From Eutypella sp. D-1 (Eukaryota > Ascomycota > Sordariomycetes > Xylariales > Diatrypaceae), in assembly GCA_023313575.1 (NCBI GenBank), contig JAJTTP010000001.1:2170001-2234000 (forward strand): DNA of 64,000 bases, written 5' to 3'. A program made the position numbers and the translations under genes. The notes under the pieces were generated by a model. It saw only the letters and a program-made list of their open reading frames with translations, was not told the origin of the DNA and searched no databases. Below are positions 46,401 to 58,512 of this stretch, one piece after another; position 1 is the stretch's first letter; each line of letters opens with the position of its first letter.

Positions 46401-49273
46401 AAACGCATGGAAGCAGCATCATCCATAGATCTTTTCTTCCCCTCCCCTCCTTCCCGTCTTCCCCCCCTCTCCTTTGAAGGTTCTTCCCCATCTACAAGGT
46501 GGGATGAAGCTGGAGAAGACCCAATCTAACCAACAACCAAGTAACCGAGGTACATACATGTACGTAGTTGGTAGCAACGCCTCCTAGTGAAACGCCTCAG
46601 GTCGAAGCCCCCCCTGAGCTAGTGTGGTTTAGTGTACTTTAACTATCGTTCCTCTAATGCAACCCACCCATATTTACCCAGCCAAGCCTGCTTGCCCTGC
46701 CCACCGTCGAACTTGGCTTTTTCACTTGACAGACGGGACAGTTTGAGCATCAACCAGGAATAAACCGGACTGGACCGGAGCAAACAATAAATAATCTCGT
46801 TGCCTACAATACTTCGTTCGTAACTGACCCAGGTAGGACCATGTCGTTGTCGTCGATCCTCCACTTGACGCTAGAACTTGCCCAGGCCAATGTGGGTGAT
46901 GCGATCGATGCCCGGGATTCCGAATCGTCGTTTCGACTCTCGTCTTCTGCGGCCACCGAACGTTTCTTCTTAATTCCCCTATCGTGAGATGTATGTATGT
47001 TTTAGAAGCGGCGGGTATTTTTAACAACCCCCCCTCCCCTTTGCTCTTCTTTCCTTTCTTATTTTAATCTCTTATGGTAAGATTTGTATAATTTCGTCAT
47101 CTCACATGCATGCATATACCCAGTCTGTATGGCCCGATCAACGAGGCCGGCGCCGGGTTCTCCCAGTGAGCGAACAAGGAGACAAACGGTCCCCGATTGT
47201 TATCCCCCGCGGCTTGTTTTCCCCGTTGGTAAATAAATAAGATGGGCTCGCTCAATACCTACCGACCTCATCTCCCCTGTGTATTCATTCGCCTATATTC
47301 TAGAACCCCGGGCAAACCGGAACTGTTGGCTGTGCTGGAGTAATAAACCGGATCCGAGGCTTCGGAGTCGCACACGTTACAGATTTGATAAGGAACGGTT
47401 CACACACGCACACTGCACATTCCAGAATCTCTACGGCAGTCATATTGGTAAGTAGATAAGAGGGACATATACCGACAGGGTGGAATCACACGCCCCTTGC
47501 GAAGTTCACCGACGTGATGTGTGCGATAGTAGCCACCCATGTTTCCATTTTCCGCTCGGTTCCGGATATCTTGCGTAAATCGCGGTATATTATTTATTTC
47601 ATATATGTATAGATATACGTGCGTAGTTCGTAGGCAGTCGTACGAGGAAGAATAGGGGGCTACGATGATGACAGCATAACTGGCTGCTCACCTATAGGCT
47701 ACATATGTATGCCCGCTCTGACAGCCCGCCAATTGGCGCACCCTGCATGTGTATGTGCAGATGAGCATCTTCCCTCTGACTAACAAGTGACCATGTACGG
47801 TCTTGATATTGCTAACTTTAGCATCACGGCACGTGGCTTATTACATATGTATGCCTAGTTAAGGGTCCTGCGAGGCTGTGGCAGGATGTGTACATATGTA
47901 GAGTCCGAGTTCCTCGGGTTATAAGACCCAGGCTCGTGTGAGAATGGTCTCCATATGTCTGTCTGCCATGACTACATACATGAGAGGCGTCCTTAGATAT
48001 ATCTAAGCAGTGCTTGGGAGCACATGAGAACATGTAAGCGCGCCGGAAAAGGGGCATGCGAAATGCTACATTCTGTCTACTTACGTACGTCAGCAACGTC
48101 TCGCCTTGCTTACCTGCCGCCCGCTTGAGGGTGAGGTTGTAGAATCAACTTGATCGAGCAGGACACCTGCCTGCCTTTGCCTACGTGATGAAATATAGTA
48201 TAAAATTGTAGATTCGCATTAAATCACATGTTCCCCCCCAAGAGTACTCATTTGCCCGCTTTCTAAACTATATCATCGCCGCTCTGCCATTGGCCGGCCG
48301 AGTTTCGTTTCTTCTCCAGCGACATGCATGGCCTTGCCGTGGCCTCCATGTTAAGCGCCTGGTCATCCAGTCATGCGCCCCCATTCATCTATCCATCCAA
48401 TCAAGCAGGCAGACTTGGCCGATAGGCTAGATGGAATATATATGACGTCTGCCGGATCTGGGGTGCATGCATTGTATGGATACAGCGAACGCGAACGCGC
48501 CGCTTTGCCAATCGTTGGCCAGCAGCCCGTCACATTTTTTCCTCAGCGTCGGCTTTGAATGAATGCATGTCACCGCTGTGAGTTCCACCGTCATCTCCGG
48601 CCTCCACACACCACGGTCCCTCGTCCTTTCATCTCGGCTGGAGCCGAGAGCGCGCGGCAGAGCGCGTGCAGGCGCAGCTACATGCGTTGGCCGGCCGCAA
48701 GCCTACCCTAATGCGCTGCGCTACGCAAGTCGTAGAAAGTCGGGCAGACAGGCAGGCAGGCAGACGAACGGCTTGAAGGTCGGAGAATCGATAAGAGGTA
48801 AGAAGGCAAGTAGGTATGATCACATAACAACACGGCACGAAGTTTTAGTCATTGATAAGAATGATGATATAAAGAGGTGGTATCAATTTGTATTCGCCTT
48901 AATCTCTCCTCAAAACGCTTGGGAACGCTATACACAACAATAAGGGGAAAACGAGGGTACTTCACGTACATGCCGCCTAATGGGCCGGCTCTATGGTTGA
49001 CGACCCTCGTCTCGTTTCCCCTGTCCGTAGCGACGTATTCCTTCACTAGGTGGGTGCGGGATACGCTGGCCACGTTTGCCGTACTTAAGCATGTCTTATA
49101 TAGATACAATCCAAGGACGAACAAAACCAGAACCGTCACTCGAGTGGTGATACCATGTCCGAAGAAACACAAAGCATGCCTTGGATCCTGAACACCTCGC
49201 CAATGCAAACAAATATCCTTCATTGCTAATGCTCACTAGTCGTGGTAGCCTCCAGACTCATGATCTCATTCCT
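43456..49273. other. Long intergenic region
   Basis: About 5.8 kb with no gene I can support. Noted in it: imperfect AGGAAGACCC repeats (about 44908-44940), GCATA repeats (about 44833-44850), GCAGTAGCAGCGGC-type triplet repeats (46020-46090), pyrimidine-rich tracts (46365-46480), and CAGGCAGG repeats near 48750. The stretch next to 43455 may hide a first exon of the kelch-like gene. Confidence 0.55.
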
Positions 49274-51484
49274 TCAGATAGGTGCAGCGAATGCCTCCGC
49301 TGGCAGTTGTCCCTGTGGCATATAGTGTTAGTCAAATGCTTAGTAGAGCTAGGTTGGCTTTGCCTGTATGGCTTACCCTTTTCTCGTTGAAAACCACGAG
49401 AGCTTGCTGGTAGTCCCAATTGACCCCCTCCAGGCAGAGTTTCGAGTATTCGGCCGTCATGCTGGTCTGTTTCGACAATTCCAGCACCATCTGCTGTTTC
49501 TGAATCTCAGCGTCTGGTGGTGGTGGTGCCGCCGCTGCCTCCAAGGGGTTGTAAACCTTGAGAGTGAGCATGTCACTGACGACTCGAACAGGGTTTCTTT
49601 GAGGCATGCCGGGACCGAGAATGAGAGTGCGTGAGAAGCTCCGTTTGGCCGTCTTCGTTGTACCCTGTTCCTGATCCTCAAATTCTCCGTGAATAGTGAT
49701 GATCAGTCCTGACGCGCCGTTGGGATCCTGGCCGGTCGGATCCTGGAGCCCATGGATAGGGTGGCAGTCGATCATATACTTGTCGAGCTGGGTGGCTAGA
49801 TCGGGATGCCGAGTAAGAGGAAGTTTCTGCCAGATGCCCTGGATGAAGCTCGTTCCGGTGAAGAAACGTCGGTATCGGTCGTGCGTAATTTTGATGTGGT
49901 TGCGGGAGAATTTTAGATACGCATCCCACGTTGGTGGTTGAACATCCGGCCGGTGAGGCGACCGCCCGTTGACCGAGACAGAAAATGTACTCTGGTCGTC
50001 GTAGTATTTGATTGCCAAAGCGTTCCGGTCGGCGTCATACATCGGAATGAATTCTTTGAGGAACCCCTCGCCGATCCCACCGATATCACGGTAGTCGGGG
50101 CCACCCTGCGGTATTGGCGTGGGCCGATTCGCAGCCTCTAGAGCGGCAACCTGTTCAGGTGTCCTAACCTGGGTGCCACTGAGATTCTGCAGGCGGGGGA
50201 ACCAATTCGTCAACTCCGCCTTGTAATCGGGGTTTATAACTTCGATAGGATTGTCGTTGAGCAGAAGCGTCTCAAGATTTCGGAGGCGGTGCCGCCATTT
50301 TTGAAGACCCTTCAGGTCCTTGAATTGATTCCGGCTTAGATCGAGATTGACTAGATCAGGGAACGTTTCGGATAGAGCCATGATCTGAGCAACATCGTCG
50401 ATATTGTTGCTTGATAGACTGACGCTCTGGACCCCCTCGCGCCGTTCCTTTGGTGATTTGAAGATTCCATCACATATAGCCATCAAGGCCCGGAACATCT
50501 TGACGACCTTCTCGGGGCCACTATCGGCACTGAAAAAGCCCATCTGTTGGAGAAATGCGTCTTCGCCCAGGGTGGAGAGATTGAGCAGCTTCCCCTCGAC
50601 ATTGTATCGTACACTGAGAACATTCCGCAGCTGCTCCTTCATCTCCAAGGCGTCTGATGATATGGTAGCCTGGCCACTGGCAGGAACCGTGCCAGATGTC
50701 TCGACGATGTTCAAAGTAGTCCCGGCCCAGGTGAAGTTGTTGAGCTTCAGTATTTCTTCTGCATCCTCTTTGCTTGCTGTAACAAAGACAAAGTCACCTT
50801 TCACGGTTGACTAGTAGGCGTTAGCAAGGTCATAAACCTTGGCAAAAATCTAGGAACCCGGGATAGGTACGCGGATTGATTAAAGATTGTCTGTCTCCTC
50901 GTTTTTGCGAGCTAAGCGGCATATATAACGATTATGGAGAGCTTGCGTCGCGTCGTGACATCCCAGATCCAAGGATCGGATACTACACATACCTTCTTGA
51001 TCCTAATGGGTCGAGTGGTTTTTCCTACGGTTTGGGCCTTGCGCTCCAGGAAGGTCAGGAGCTCCTTGAGCCCCCCTCCTTCATTGTTGACAGCCCTGCT
51101 AGTTTTTAGCCCCTCGACCTTGAGAGTTATCGAGTTCGGCGCGTTGACCGGGCGGTTAGATCGAGTGATTCGCGCGGATGACGATAGCCCATTGGGAAGG
51201 TTTCCAGACGATATGGCCTTGTCGATTATTTGCTTGGCTTTCGTGGTGGGTTTTGAGGGGCGACCAGATGTGGTTGCTGGCTTCTTGGATCGAGCTGGCC
51301 CATTAGCAGCAGGGTGGCTAGAGCGCTTGCGTCCACCGGAAGCATCCATATCAAGGTCGCCATCTCGATCTACCCTAGCCGGACCTCCAGCACGACGCTT
51401 GGCGATACCGCCGCGTTGTGTCTTGCCACCACCAAGCGCTTTGTGTGAGGTCGAAGCGCTGTTCCGCGGACCAGAAGGAGCCAT
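49274..51484 (-). CDS. mex67: mRNA export receptor Mex67 (NXF1/TAP family)
   Basis: Carries mature mRNA through nuclear pores together with Mtr2. Predicted 654 residues in three exons: 51484-50993, 50810-49377 and 49312-49274; introns are 182 and 64 bp. The N-terminus (about 1-110) is basic, with nuclear-localisation-like stretches (KRRAGG, RSKKPA). Domains in order: an RRM-like RNA-binding domain (about 117-205, NSITLKVEGLKTS to FTWAGTTLNIVE, crossing the first intron), leucine-rich repeats (about 290-395, LVNLDLSRNQFKDLKGLQKW, LETLLLNDNPIEVINPDYK), an NTF2-like domain (about 405-600, FLKEFIPMYDADRNALAIKY), and a C-terminal UBA-like TAP-C domain that binds pore FG repeats (EYSKLCLEGVNWDYQQAL). 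The 39-nt last exon completes it with GQLPAEAFAAPI. The start ATG is the first in frame. The gene is divergent from mph1. Confidence 0.94.
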
Positions 51485-51576
51485 GGCTGTAGCAAATCGA
51501 AATTGCGCGGTGAGAAATCGTGAGGCCCGACGATGACTGACGACAGGAAGCTATAGGTAATCAACCAGGATCCTCG

Positions 51577-51602
51577 AGAGAAAGAGAGAGAGAGAGAGAG
51601 GA
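51577..51602. repeat. GA microsatellite upstream of mex67
   Basis: An almost perfect GA dinucleotide run, about 90 bp upstream of the mex67 ATG, so probably in its 5' leader (read there as TC). Confidence 0.85.
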
Positions 51603-51779
51603 GGTCGCTGGAAGTAGCCGGAAGTCGCTGGGGAATGTTGCTTTTTTTCTTCTTCTCTTTCGTAGCGAGCGATAATTGCGACAAGTCGCTAGAGTAAATT
51701 GTAGGTCGTAGGAAGTAGGATCTAGGATTTAAGAGGACCTATGAGGTTGTAGATTCTTCAGGCTGCGAAGTGCTGCGAA

Positions 51780-51802
51780 GTCGGAGTCGGAGTCGGAGTC
51801 GG
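51780..51802 (+). repeat. GTCGGA hexamer repeat
   Basis: Nearly four tandem GTCGGA units, followed by AGAAGAAGAAGAAG. Confidence 0.85.
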
Positions 51803-52278
51803 CAGAAGAAGAAGAAGAGATATAGGGATTTAGGAATGTTAAGAGAGGATGAAAGTGAAGAAGTTTGAAGAAGTTAGAAAAAAGGGAAGTGAACCGGTCG
51901 AGGAAGGAGTGCGAGGTTCACCTCTCGGTCAATCTAAGGTTGTTGAAGGAACAAGAAAGGTTGTGGTAGTAACATGAGTACTAAATTGTTGAATGAAAAG
52001 AGAGAGGGGGATGTTGTAAAGGTTCTTAGATAAGGTTGTGACAATGAAAAAAGAAAAAAGGTATGATGGCAAGGCAAGGATGGGTAAGCAAGTAGCAAGT
52101 ACGAAGTTCAATAGGTTCAAAGTTGGTTGGCTTGGGTTGGGAGGCTAGTGACGTCCTGCCGGCTCCAGAAAGTCAGGTTAGTCATATGGACTACCTACAG
52201 TTTAAGTACATACAGATAGGTACCTAATCATTATCCGGTACCTATTATGCCTCCTAAAATAAGAGCAGATTATAAGCT

Positions 52279-52325
52279 TACCTAGGTACCAAGATATGTA
52301 TCTAACAACCTTAGGTACCTAGGTA
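52279..52325. repeat. Paired TACCTAGGTA palindromes
   Basis: Two perfect 10-bp palindromes at 52279-52288 and 52316-52325, the second overlapping an AGGTACCT palindrome. They lie midway between the divergent mex67 and mph1 genes. Confidence 0.8.
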
Positions 52326-53030
52326 CATAAAGTAAGTAGGTGCCTACAGGTAGGTACAGTACTAAATCGAGCATTACAGTTGTTATCAGCTGTATCATAA
52401 TCATCTGATTGGTCAGATTATGATTGTTTTATACATATAGGTACATGGGCACCTTCCTAAGCGCAGTCAAGTACAATACCTAAGATGTAGGCAGAAAAGT
52501 GCCTACCTCCTTCCAGGATGATTCAGACACCTGGGCAGGTTTTAGCAGTTCTTTAACGGCAATTGGGCGACGGAAGACCTCGTCTGACAGACATGTCTGT
52601 CAGACAGTTGCATACCTCCTACATACTAGAAACCTTCCGAGGTAACGATCTATATTCAGCGAATTGAAAGTACGCACCTACCGGTAAGTATCTGGGTTAG
52701 ACAGGATAGTTAGCTGTTAGAATGCGGCTGAAACCTGTTGTCCATCGACCTCCAGCTACCTACCTAAGTACCTAAGTACATAAGTATTGATTAATTGATG
52801 CCAAGCACCTAGGCCTACATAGGCACTTTATCTACCTGTTGTTGACCTCTAATATTCTTATCGAAGCACATGACTTCGTAATTCCATATACCGCCTATAT
52901 CAAATCAACGCGTATCTATTCGCGTCCAGTACTCTGGCGCGTTGCCCGGATAACCCACGTAAATCGGCAATACTCATGTTCTATTTCATACCTAACCGCT
53001 TGGATATGACATGCGATTCGTTCTGATATC

Positions 53031-56000
53031 ATGGATTCCGATGAGTACGACGATGACATCGCCGACGAAGATCTGATCGTGGCCGCTAGCCAAGCCCCAA
53101 CAAGGCCTGAACCGGCAGCAACCGGACGTAATTTGAACTTAAACGGTCATCATGGCCAATCTGAATCAGGCCAGTTTCAAGCCAGGAAACCCCAGGTATT
53201 ATCTGGCAATAACTTCAACTCACGCAATGCTGCCTTGAGGGTAAGGCGATCCTTCTCACTTGTGCCCCTTACTTCCTCGCAGGCCAATTACATGCTAATT
53301 TTCATAACGTAGCTTGGTGCAAACTCGACCAGTGCAAACAACAAAGCCTCTTATATAGATCTAGATGAATTGCCTTCAGATGCATTCTCAAGCTCCCCGC
53401 TTCCCGGTCCAACAGGGAACCGGGACCGAGCGGAGACGGGCCATATTCGTGTCTCTCAACCAACTTCTCGTATTGGTAGTCAGAGCACAACATATCGCCA
53501 AACCACCCTCTTCGGCCTCACTGCACATGTAGATGAGAGCTCGACACAATCCCAACCCAATAGAACCCGGGCTTTCCGTGCCGATCTCCCTCCAGAACCC
53601 CCAAGTCATCATGAACTAGACTTAGATGCCATGAAGACCTGGGTGTATCCTACCAACTTAGGGCCAACACGAGATTATCAGTTTAGCATCGTGAAGAATG
53701 GTCTGTTCAATAATGTTCTCGTTGCCCTTCCAACAGGCTTAGGAAAGACTTCCATCGCAGCAACTATCATGCTAAACTTCTATCGCTGGACAAAGAAAGC
53801 CAAGATCGTCTTTATGGCTCCCACCAAACCCCTCGTAGCCCAGCAAGTCAGCGCTTGCTTCGATATCGCCGGCATACCCCGGTCTGATACAACCCTTCTG
53901 ACGGGAGAGACTTCCCCGGCCCTTCGGACGCAGGAATGGGATACCAAGAGGGTCTTCTTCATGACGCCCCAGACGCTAGAGAACGACTTATCATACGGAA
54001 GAGCCGATCCCAAGTCTATCGCTCTGCTTGTCGTCGACGAAGCGCATAGGGCTACCGGAAACTACGCATACGTGAAAGCCGTAACTTTCATGAGACGTTT
54101 TACGAGCAGCTTTCGTGTTCTTGCTCTCACCGCAACACCGGGCACCAAGGTGGAGGCTATCCAGGAGGTCGTTGATAACCTAGGAATTTCACATGTTGAG
54201 ATCCGGACCGAGGAATCGATCGATATTCGACAGTACGTCCATAACAGGGATGAAGATATTGTCCTGCTCGATCCATCTGAAGAAATGGTACTTATCAAGG
54301 AGCTGTTCTCGAAGGCCCTAAAGCCGCTTGTGGACAAATTGAGCCAGCAGAATATCTATTACGGCAGAGACCCCATGTCCTTGACTACCTATGGTCTGCT
54401 GAAAGCGAGGAAAGACTGGCTCTCTGGGGCAGGTAATCGCGCTAACCAAGGCGTCAAATTCATGATGATGGCCATCTTTAGTATCCTTCAGTCTTTGGCC
54501 CATGCTATCAAACTTCTTAACTTCCATGGCATTAAACCGTTTTATGACAACCTCGTTCAGTTCAGGGATGAAGTCGAAGAAAAGGGGGCGAAGGCGCCGA
54601 AAAATAAGAAACAGATCACGGATTCCCCGGCCTTCCAGGAAATGATGCGGAAAATTGCTACATGGTCGGCTGTAGACGATTTCGTGAGCCACCCCAAACT
54701 GACGTGCTTAAGCCAGACAATCTTGAACCATTTCTTGGACGCGGGGGAATGTCGAGAAGGCAGCACTTCGAGTGATACAAGAATCATTGTCTTCAGCGAA
54801 TATCGGGACAGCGCAGAAGAGATCGTGCGGGTTCTTAACAGACATAAGCCTACCGTCCGAGCTGCCGTCTTCGTTGGCCAAGCGGATTCCAAGAGGTCAG
54901 ATGGCATGAAACAGGCCGAGCAAATCGAGCGAATCAAGAAGTTTAAGGAGGGAGCTTTCAACGTGCTTGTTGCGACGTCCATTGGCGAGGAAGGTCTGGA
55001 CATCGGCCAGGTTGATCTCATTATTTGCTATGATGCGTCAGCGTCACCGATCCGAATGCTTCAAAGGATGGGGCGAACGGGAAGAAAAAGAGCTGGTCGG
55101 GTTGTCTTGCTCCTGATGAAAGGGAAAGAAGAAGACAACTACGCCAAATCCAAGGATGCGTACGAGAAGTTGCAGCGCATGATCTGCGAGGGTAGTCGAT
55201 TCACATTCCGGCACGACTTATCAACGCGGATAGTGCCCCGGGATATCAAGCCGGAAGTGGACATGAGGGTAGTAGAGATCCCGATTGAGAATACGCAGGT
55301 CCAAGGCCTTCCAGAGCCCAAGAAGGGAAGGGTCCCGAAAAAGAAACCGCCGAAGAAATTTCATATGCCGGATGGCGTTGAGACGGGCTTCACAAGTGTC
55401 GCGTCGATGTTGGGAATACCGTCGAATCCCGCCAAGGCAAAAGCAGTCAAGCCCGTCGATCGAGAAGAGACAGAAGTCGTACCGATCCCGGACCTACAGC
55501 AAGTCGTACTTCAAAAGTCCGAGATTGAGGAGCTGAATCGTACATATAAAGAAATCCCGTACTATCAAGATGGAATGGGATACATCGACGAGATATCTCT
55601 CACATCACAGACAGTGGCCCAAAGAACATTACGGAAGACGGTCAATGTCAAGCATGGCGAGCTCACGAAACGCTGCGTCAAGTTATTTCGAACGCTAGCC
55701 AGGTCGCAGTCGGCGTCGGACCGCTACGAGAAGCCGTATAGCCCTGCCGATAGTAGTAAATACAAGCGACTGTCGCTGCCCAAGGTCGTGTCCGATACAG
55801 AAGACGAAAGGGGCGAGGCTACGGGGCCGCGCAAAAAGCGGAAGGTATCTCCAATAGCAGACCGAGACACCGACGATGAGATAGAAGAGCTCCCAAGAAT
55901 GCCGCCGGCCATGGCTTCAAAAAAGACGGCAAAGACAACAGTAAAGACTACGACAAAAACAACGAGCAAAAAAGCGACAGCACCGGCGCGGAGGATCCCC

Positions 56001-56726
56001 AAGACCCCCTTCCTCTCCTCGGACATACCAGAGGTCATCACAGACGACGACGAGGAAGAGGAAGAAGAGCACCCGGCACCGCCACCACCAGCACGTAAAC
56101 GTGCGCAGGCCACCGGGAAGACGAAGACGGCTGCCCGAAAGCGCCGCGACAAGCCGTCCAAGGCGAAGAAGGGCTCTGGCGCGCACTACGACGAGAGCGC
56201 GGACGAGGGCGACGACTGCCGGCGGACGAGCGACCTAGAGCTGACGGACGACTCAGACGAGGGCTCGGACCTCGTGGATTTCGTCGTAGGCGACGATGCG
56301 GCGACTTCGAGCGCCGCGGTACCGACGTCCAGCTTCGCGGTGCCCACCTCAAGCCTGCCGCGTCGTGGCGGCGGCAACCGCGCCCACGGCCGCAATGGCT
56401 CGACGTCGCCCACGAGTCCATCTTCCTCAGCCGCCGCAGCCAAGCCGAAACCGAAGCCCTGGTACGAGCCGACGCAGTTCCCGCCTAGTAGCCAGGAAAC
56501 GGACGGCGACGAGATCCCGAGCATGAGCCAACTGGTGAGCAGGAAGAGGGCCTCGAAGTCCGCCGCGGACGACGACAGCGAAGACGATGATGATGATGAT
56601 GATGACGACGTAATCCCCGTGCGCGGGGCAACGGGCAAGGACGCCGCTGATAGGAGGAGCAAGAAGAGGAGGATGGTACTGGACGATGAGGACAAGGATG
56701 AGGACGAAGACGAGAGCGACTATTGA
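53031..56726 (+). CDS. mph1: ATP-dependent DNA helicase Mph1 (FANCM family)
   Basis: 3'-5' helicase that remodels stalled forks and dissolves D-loops, limiting crossovers. Predicted 1207 residues in two exons, 53031-53240 and 53313-56726, with a 72-bp phase-0 intron. The start is the first in-frame ATG. The acidic N-terminus is followed by helicase domain 1 with motif I PTGLGKTS (about 210), TPQTLENDL, the DEAH box [10 protein letters not shown] (about 310) and ALTATPG. An Mph1/FANCM-type insert with YYGRDPM follows, then helicase domain 2 with [30 protein letters not shown] and motif [14 protein letters not shown] (about 654). After [16 protein letters not shown] the C-terminal half is charged and low-complexity, with KKR clusters and acidic runs, including an Asp tract from a GAT/GAC repeat near 56587-56610. 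All helicase motifs are present. Confidence 0.95.
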
Positions 56727-58512
56727 GGTCGAAACCTAGCTGGATGTCGTGCGGCCGCGATGTCAGGGATAAGGGCGTATGTCTGTACTTAATGCGCCCG
56801 AGCTGCTGTATTAATGACGAGAACGATCAAGTGCGAGAGAATACTCCATGTGCATGTGCTTAATGTGCCACCCCCCCCTTTCACCTGGGAGCGGGGGGGA
56901 GGCGAAAAAACAACAACGCTCTAGACTATAGACCCGTCAACTACGTGTGTTTGGATTTGCTAAAACATATTGACATGCTGAGGATGGAGTTGCTAATTCC
57001 ACCCGTGTAAAGGACCGTGAATGAGGGACGGTCAATGCGATGATATGAAAGTACGATAAAAGGAGACGAGGGAGAGAGTGTGTGTATTGCATTATTATGC
57101 ATTTGATACAAGGGGCCAATTGCCACTCACTCACGTAACAAAACTCACACCACATTCTATCGTACTAAGCTTACCTACATCGCCGACTGGAATAATAGTC
57201 TTTTCCCAGCTCAGTTCACCGACCAACTATGTGTTTACTTTACTTGCGGTGCTCGTACAGACAGGCGCCTTTTGCTTGCCTTGCTATATATATTATGTAT
57301 CATATATTGATCGGATATCCCGCCAGGCTGGTATTCAGCCTCATGTTCGCTTATATCTTAAGATAGAAGGGATTAGGGGTGGTCACGGGTTTCGGTAGCC
57401 TACGAAAATTGTCGACGGCGTTGACCGCCACCTACACGATACGATACATCACGACGAAGAGGACGAAGACGACAGGTGACATAAGATACCATAAGTTGGA
57501 TCGTTGACCGATGGACAGCGAAGACGGCGGACAATGCCGAGCGACGATGGTCAGTCGACGTAGTGATGTGGTTTGATTACACGAAGGAAAAAGAAACTAT
57601 AGCTGATCAATCACCCTCCTTCTAAGCGAATCGAAGCGAACCGGAGTCGAGCCCAACGGACCGGACCAGACCGGACCAGACCAGACCAGAAGCAACCCAA
57701 ACCCGAAATCAAAAACCCGCCCCCTCCCCAGCGAGCAAAACAGGCGCGCAAACTACTGGACGAGACAGAGAGCATGAGCAAAACAAGGCGCACGCCGAAC
57801 AAAAACAAGCCAAACCCAACAAACTAGACAGACCAGGTTAACATGAAGACCAACAAGGAAGGCAAGAAGAAAAAGAAGAAAAGAAAAAAAAGGCGCCGGG
57901 TCATCCCGTCGTTCTCGTTTGCCGGTTCGATTCGTAACAATCCCCTCCTTTCCCGAGGGGGCTTCGCCCACCGCTCACCGCTCGCTCATAGAAGCAGCCG
58001 CTCTCTCACCCCGTCGCGTGTCCGTGGCCGTGGCCGTGTCGCGTCGTGCAATGAACCTCCGTAGTGATATCAGTTTATAGTGATAATTAATGTGATGATA
58101 ATCGTTGTCGTATACTTTGTCATGACGTGTGCGTGTATTATGTATGTATGTGTGCGTGCGTGCGTTGTGTGTGCTGTGCTGTATAGTTCAAACCCCTCAT
58201 AGAGGTTCATCGGATCGCGTAACTCGGGTTCGTACGTGCGTGTGCGTAGGTATGGCGGAATATGCATATATACGTCGTGTGTACAGATACTTTTATGTAA
58301 GTATGCATGGCGGCCGTCAGTTTGCTGGTATATCGACGCGTCCTCGCCGTATAAGTCCTCGCCGAAGCAGTGAGGATCATAGGTAAGACAGCCACCTGAT
58401 GCATACGGTGTAGTACCGTGGATGTATCAAACTCCGACACTGCCGCCTTCAAACCACTCCATCATCACGCCCCTACTCGCTCTCTTAACTAAACCAAACC
58501 AGACAGACCGGA
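56727..58512. other. Intergenic region between mph1 and a membrane protein gene
   Basis: About 1.8 kb between convergent stop codons. No gene was recognised. It contains a C run (56872-56878), GGACCAGACC repeats near 57657-57690, an A-rich stretch (57866-57892), and GTGTGCGTGCGT-type repeats near 58150-58180. Confidence 0.6.

Larger units (their letters stand above)
51485..53030. other. Divergent intergenic region between mex67 and mph1
   Basis: About 1.5 kb. Next to mex67 are a GA microsatellite (51577-51602) and a GTCGGA repeat (51780-51802), both likely in its leader or promoter. Further on the sequence is dense in CCTAGG/GGTACC palindromes: TACCTAGGTA at 52279-52288 and 52316-52325, and repeated CTAAGTAC near 52760-52780. 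No gene was recognised. Confidence 0.6.
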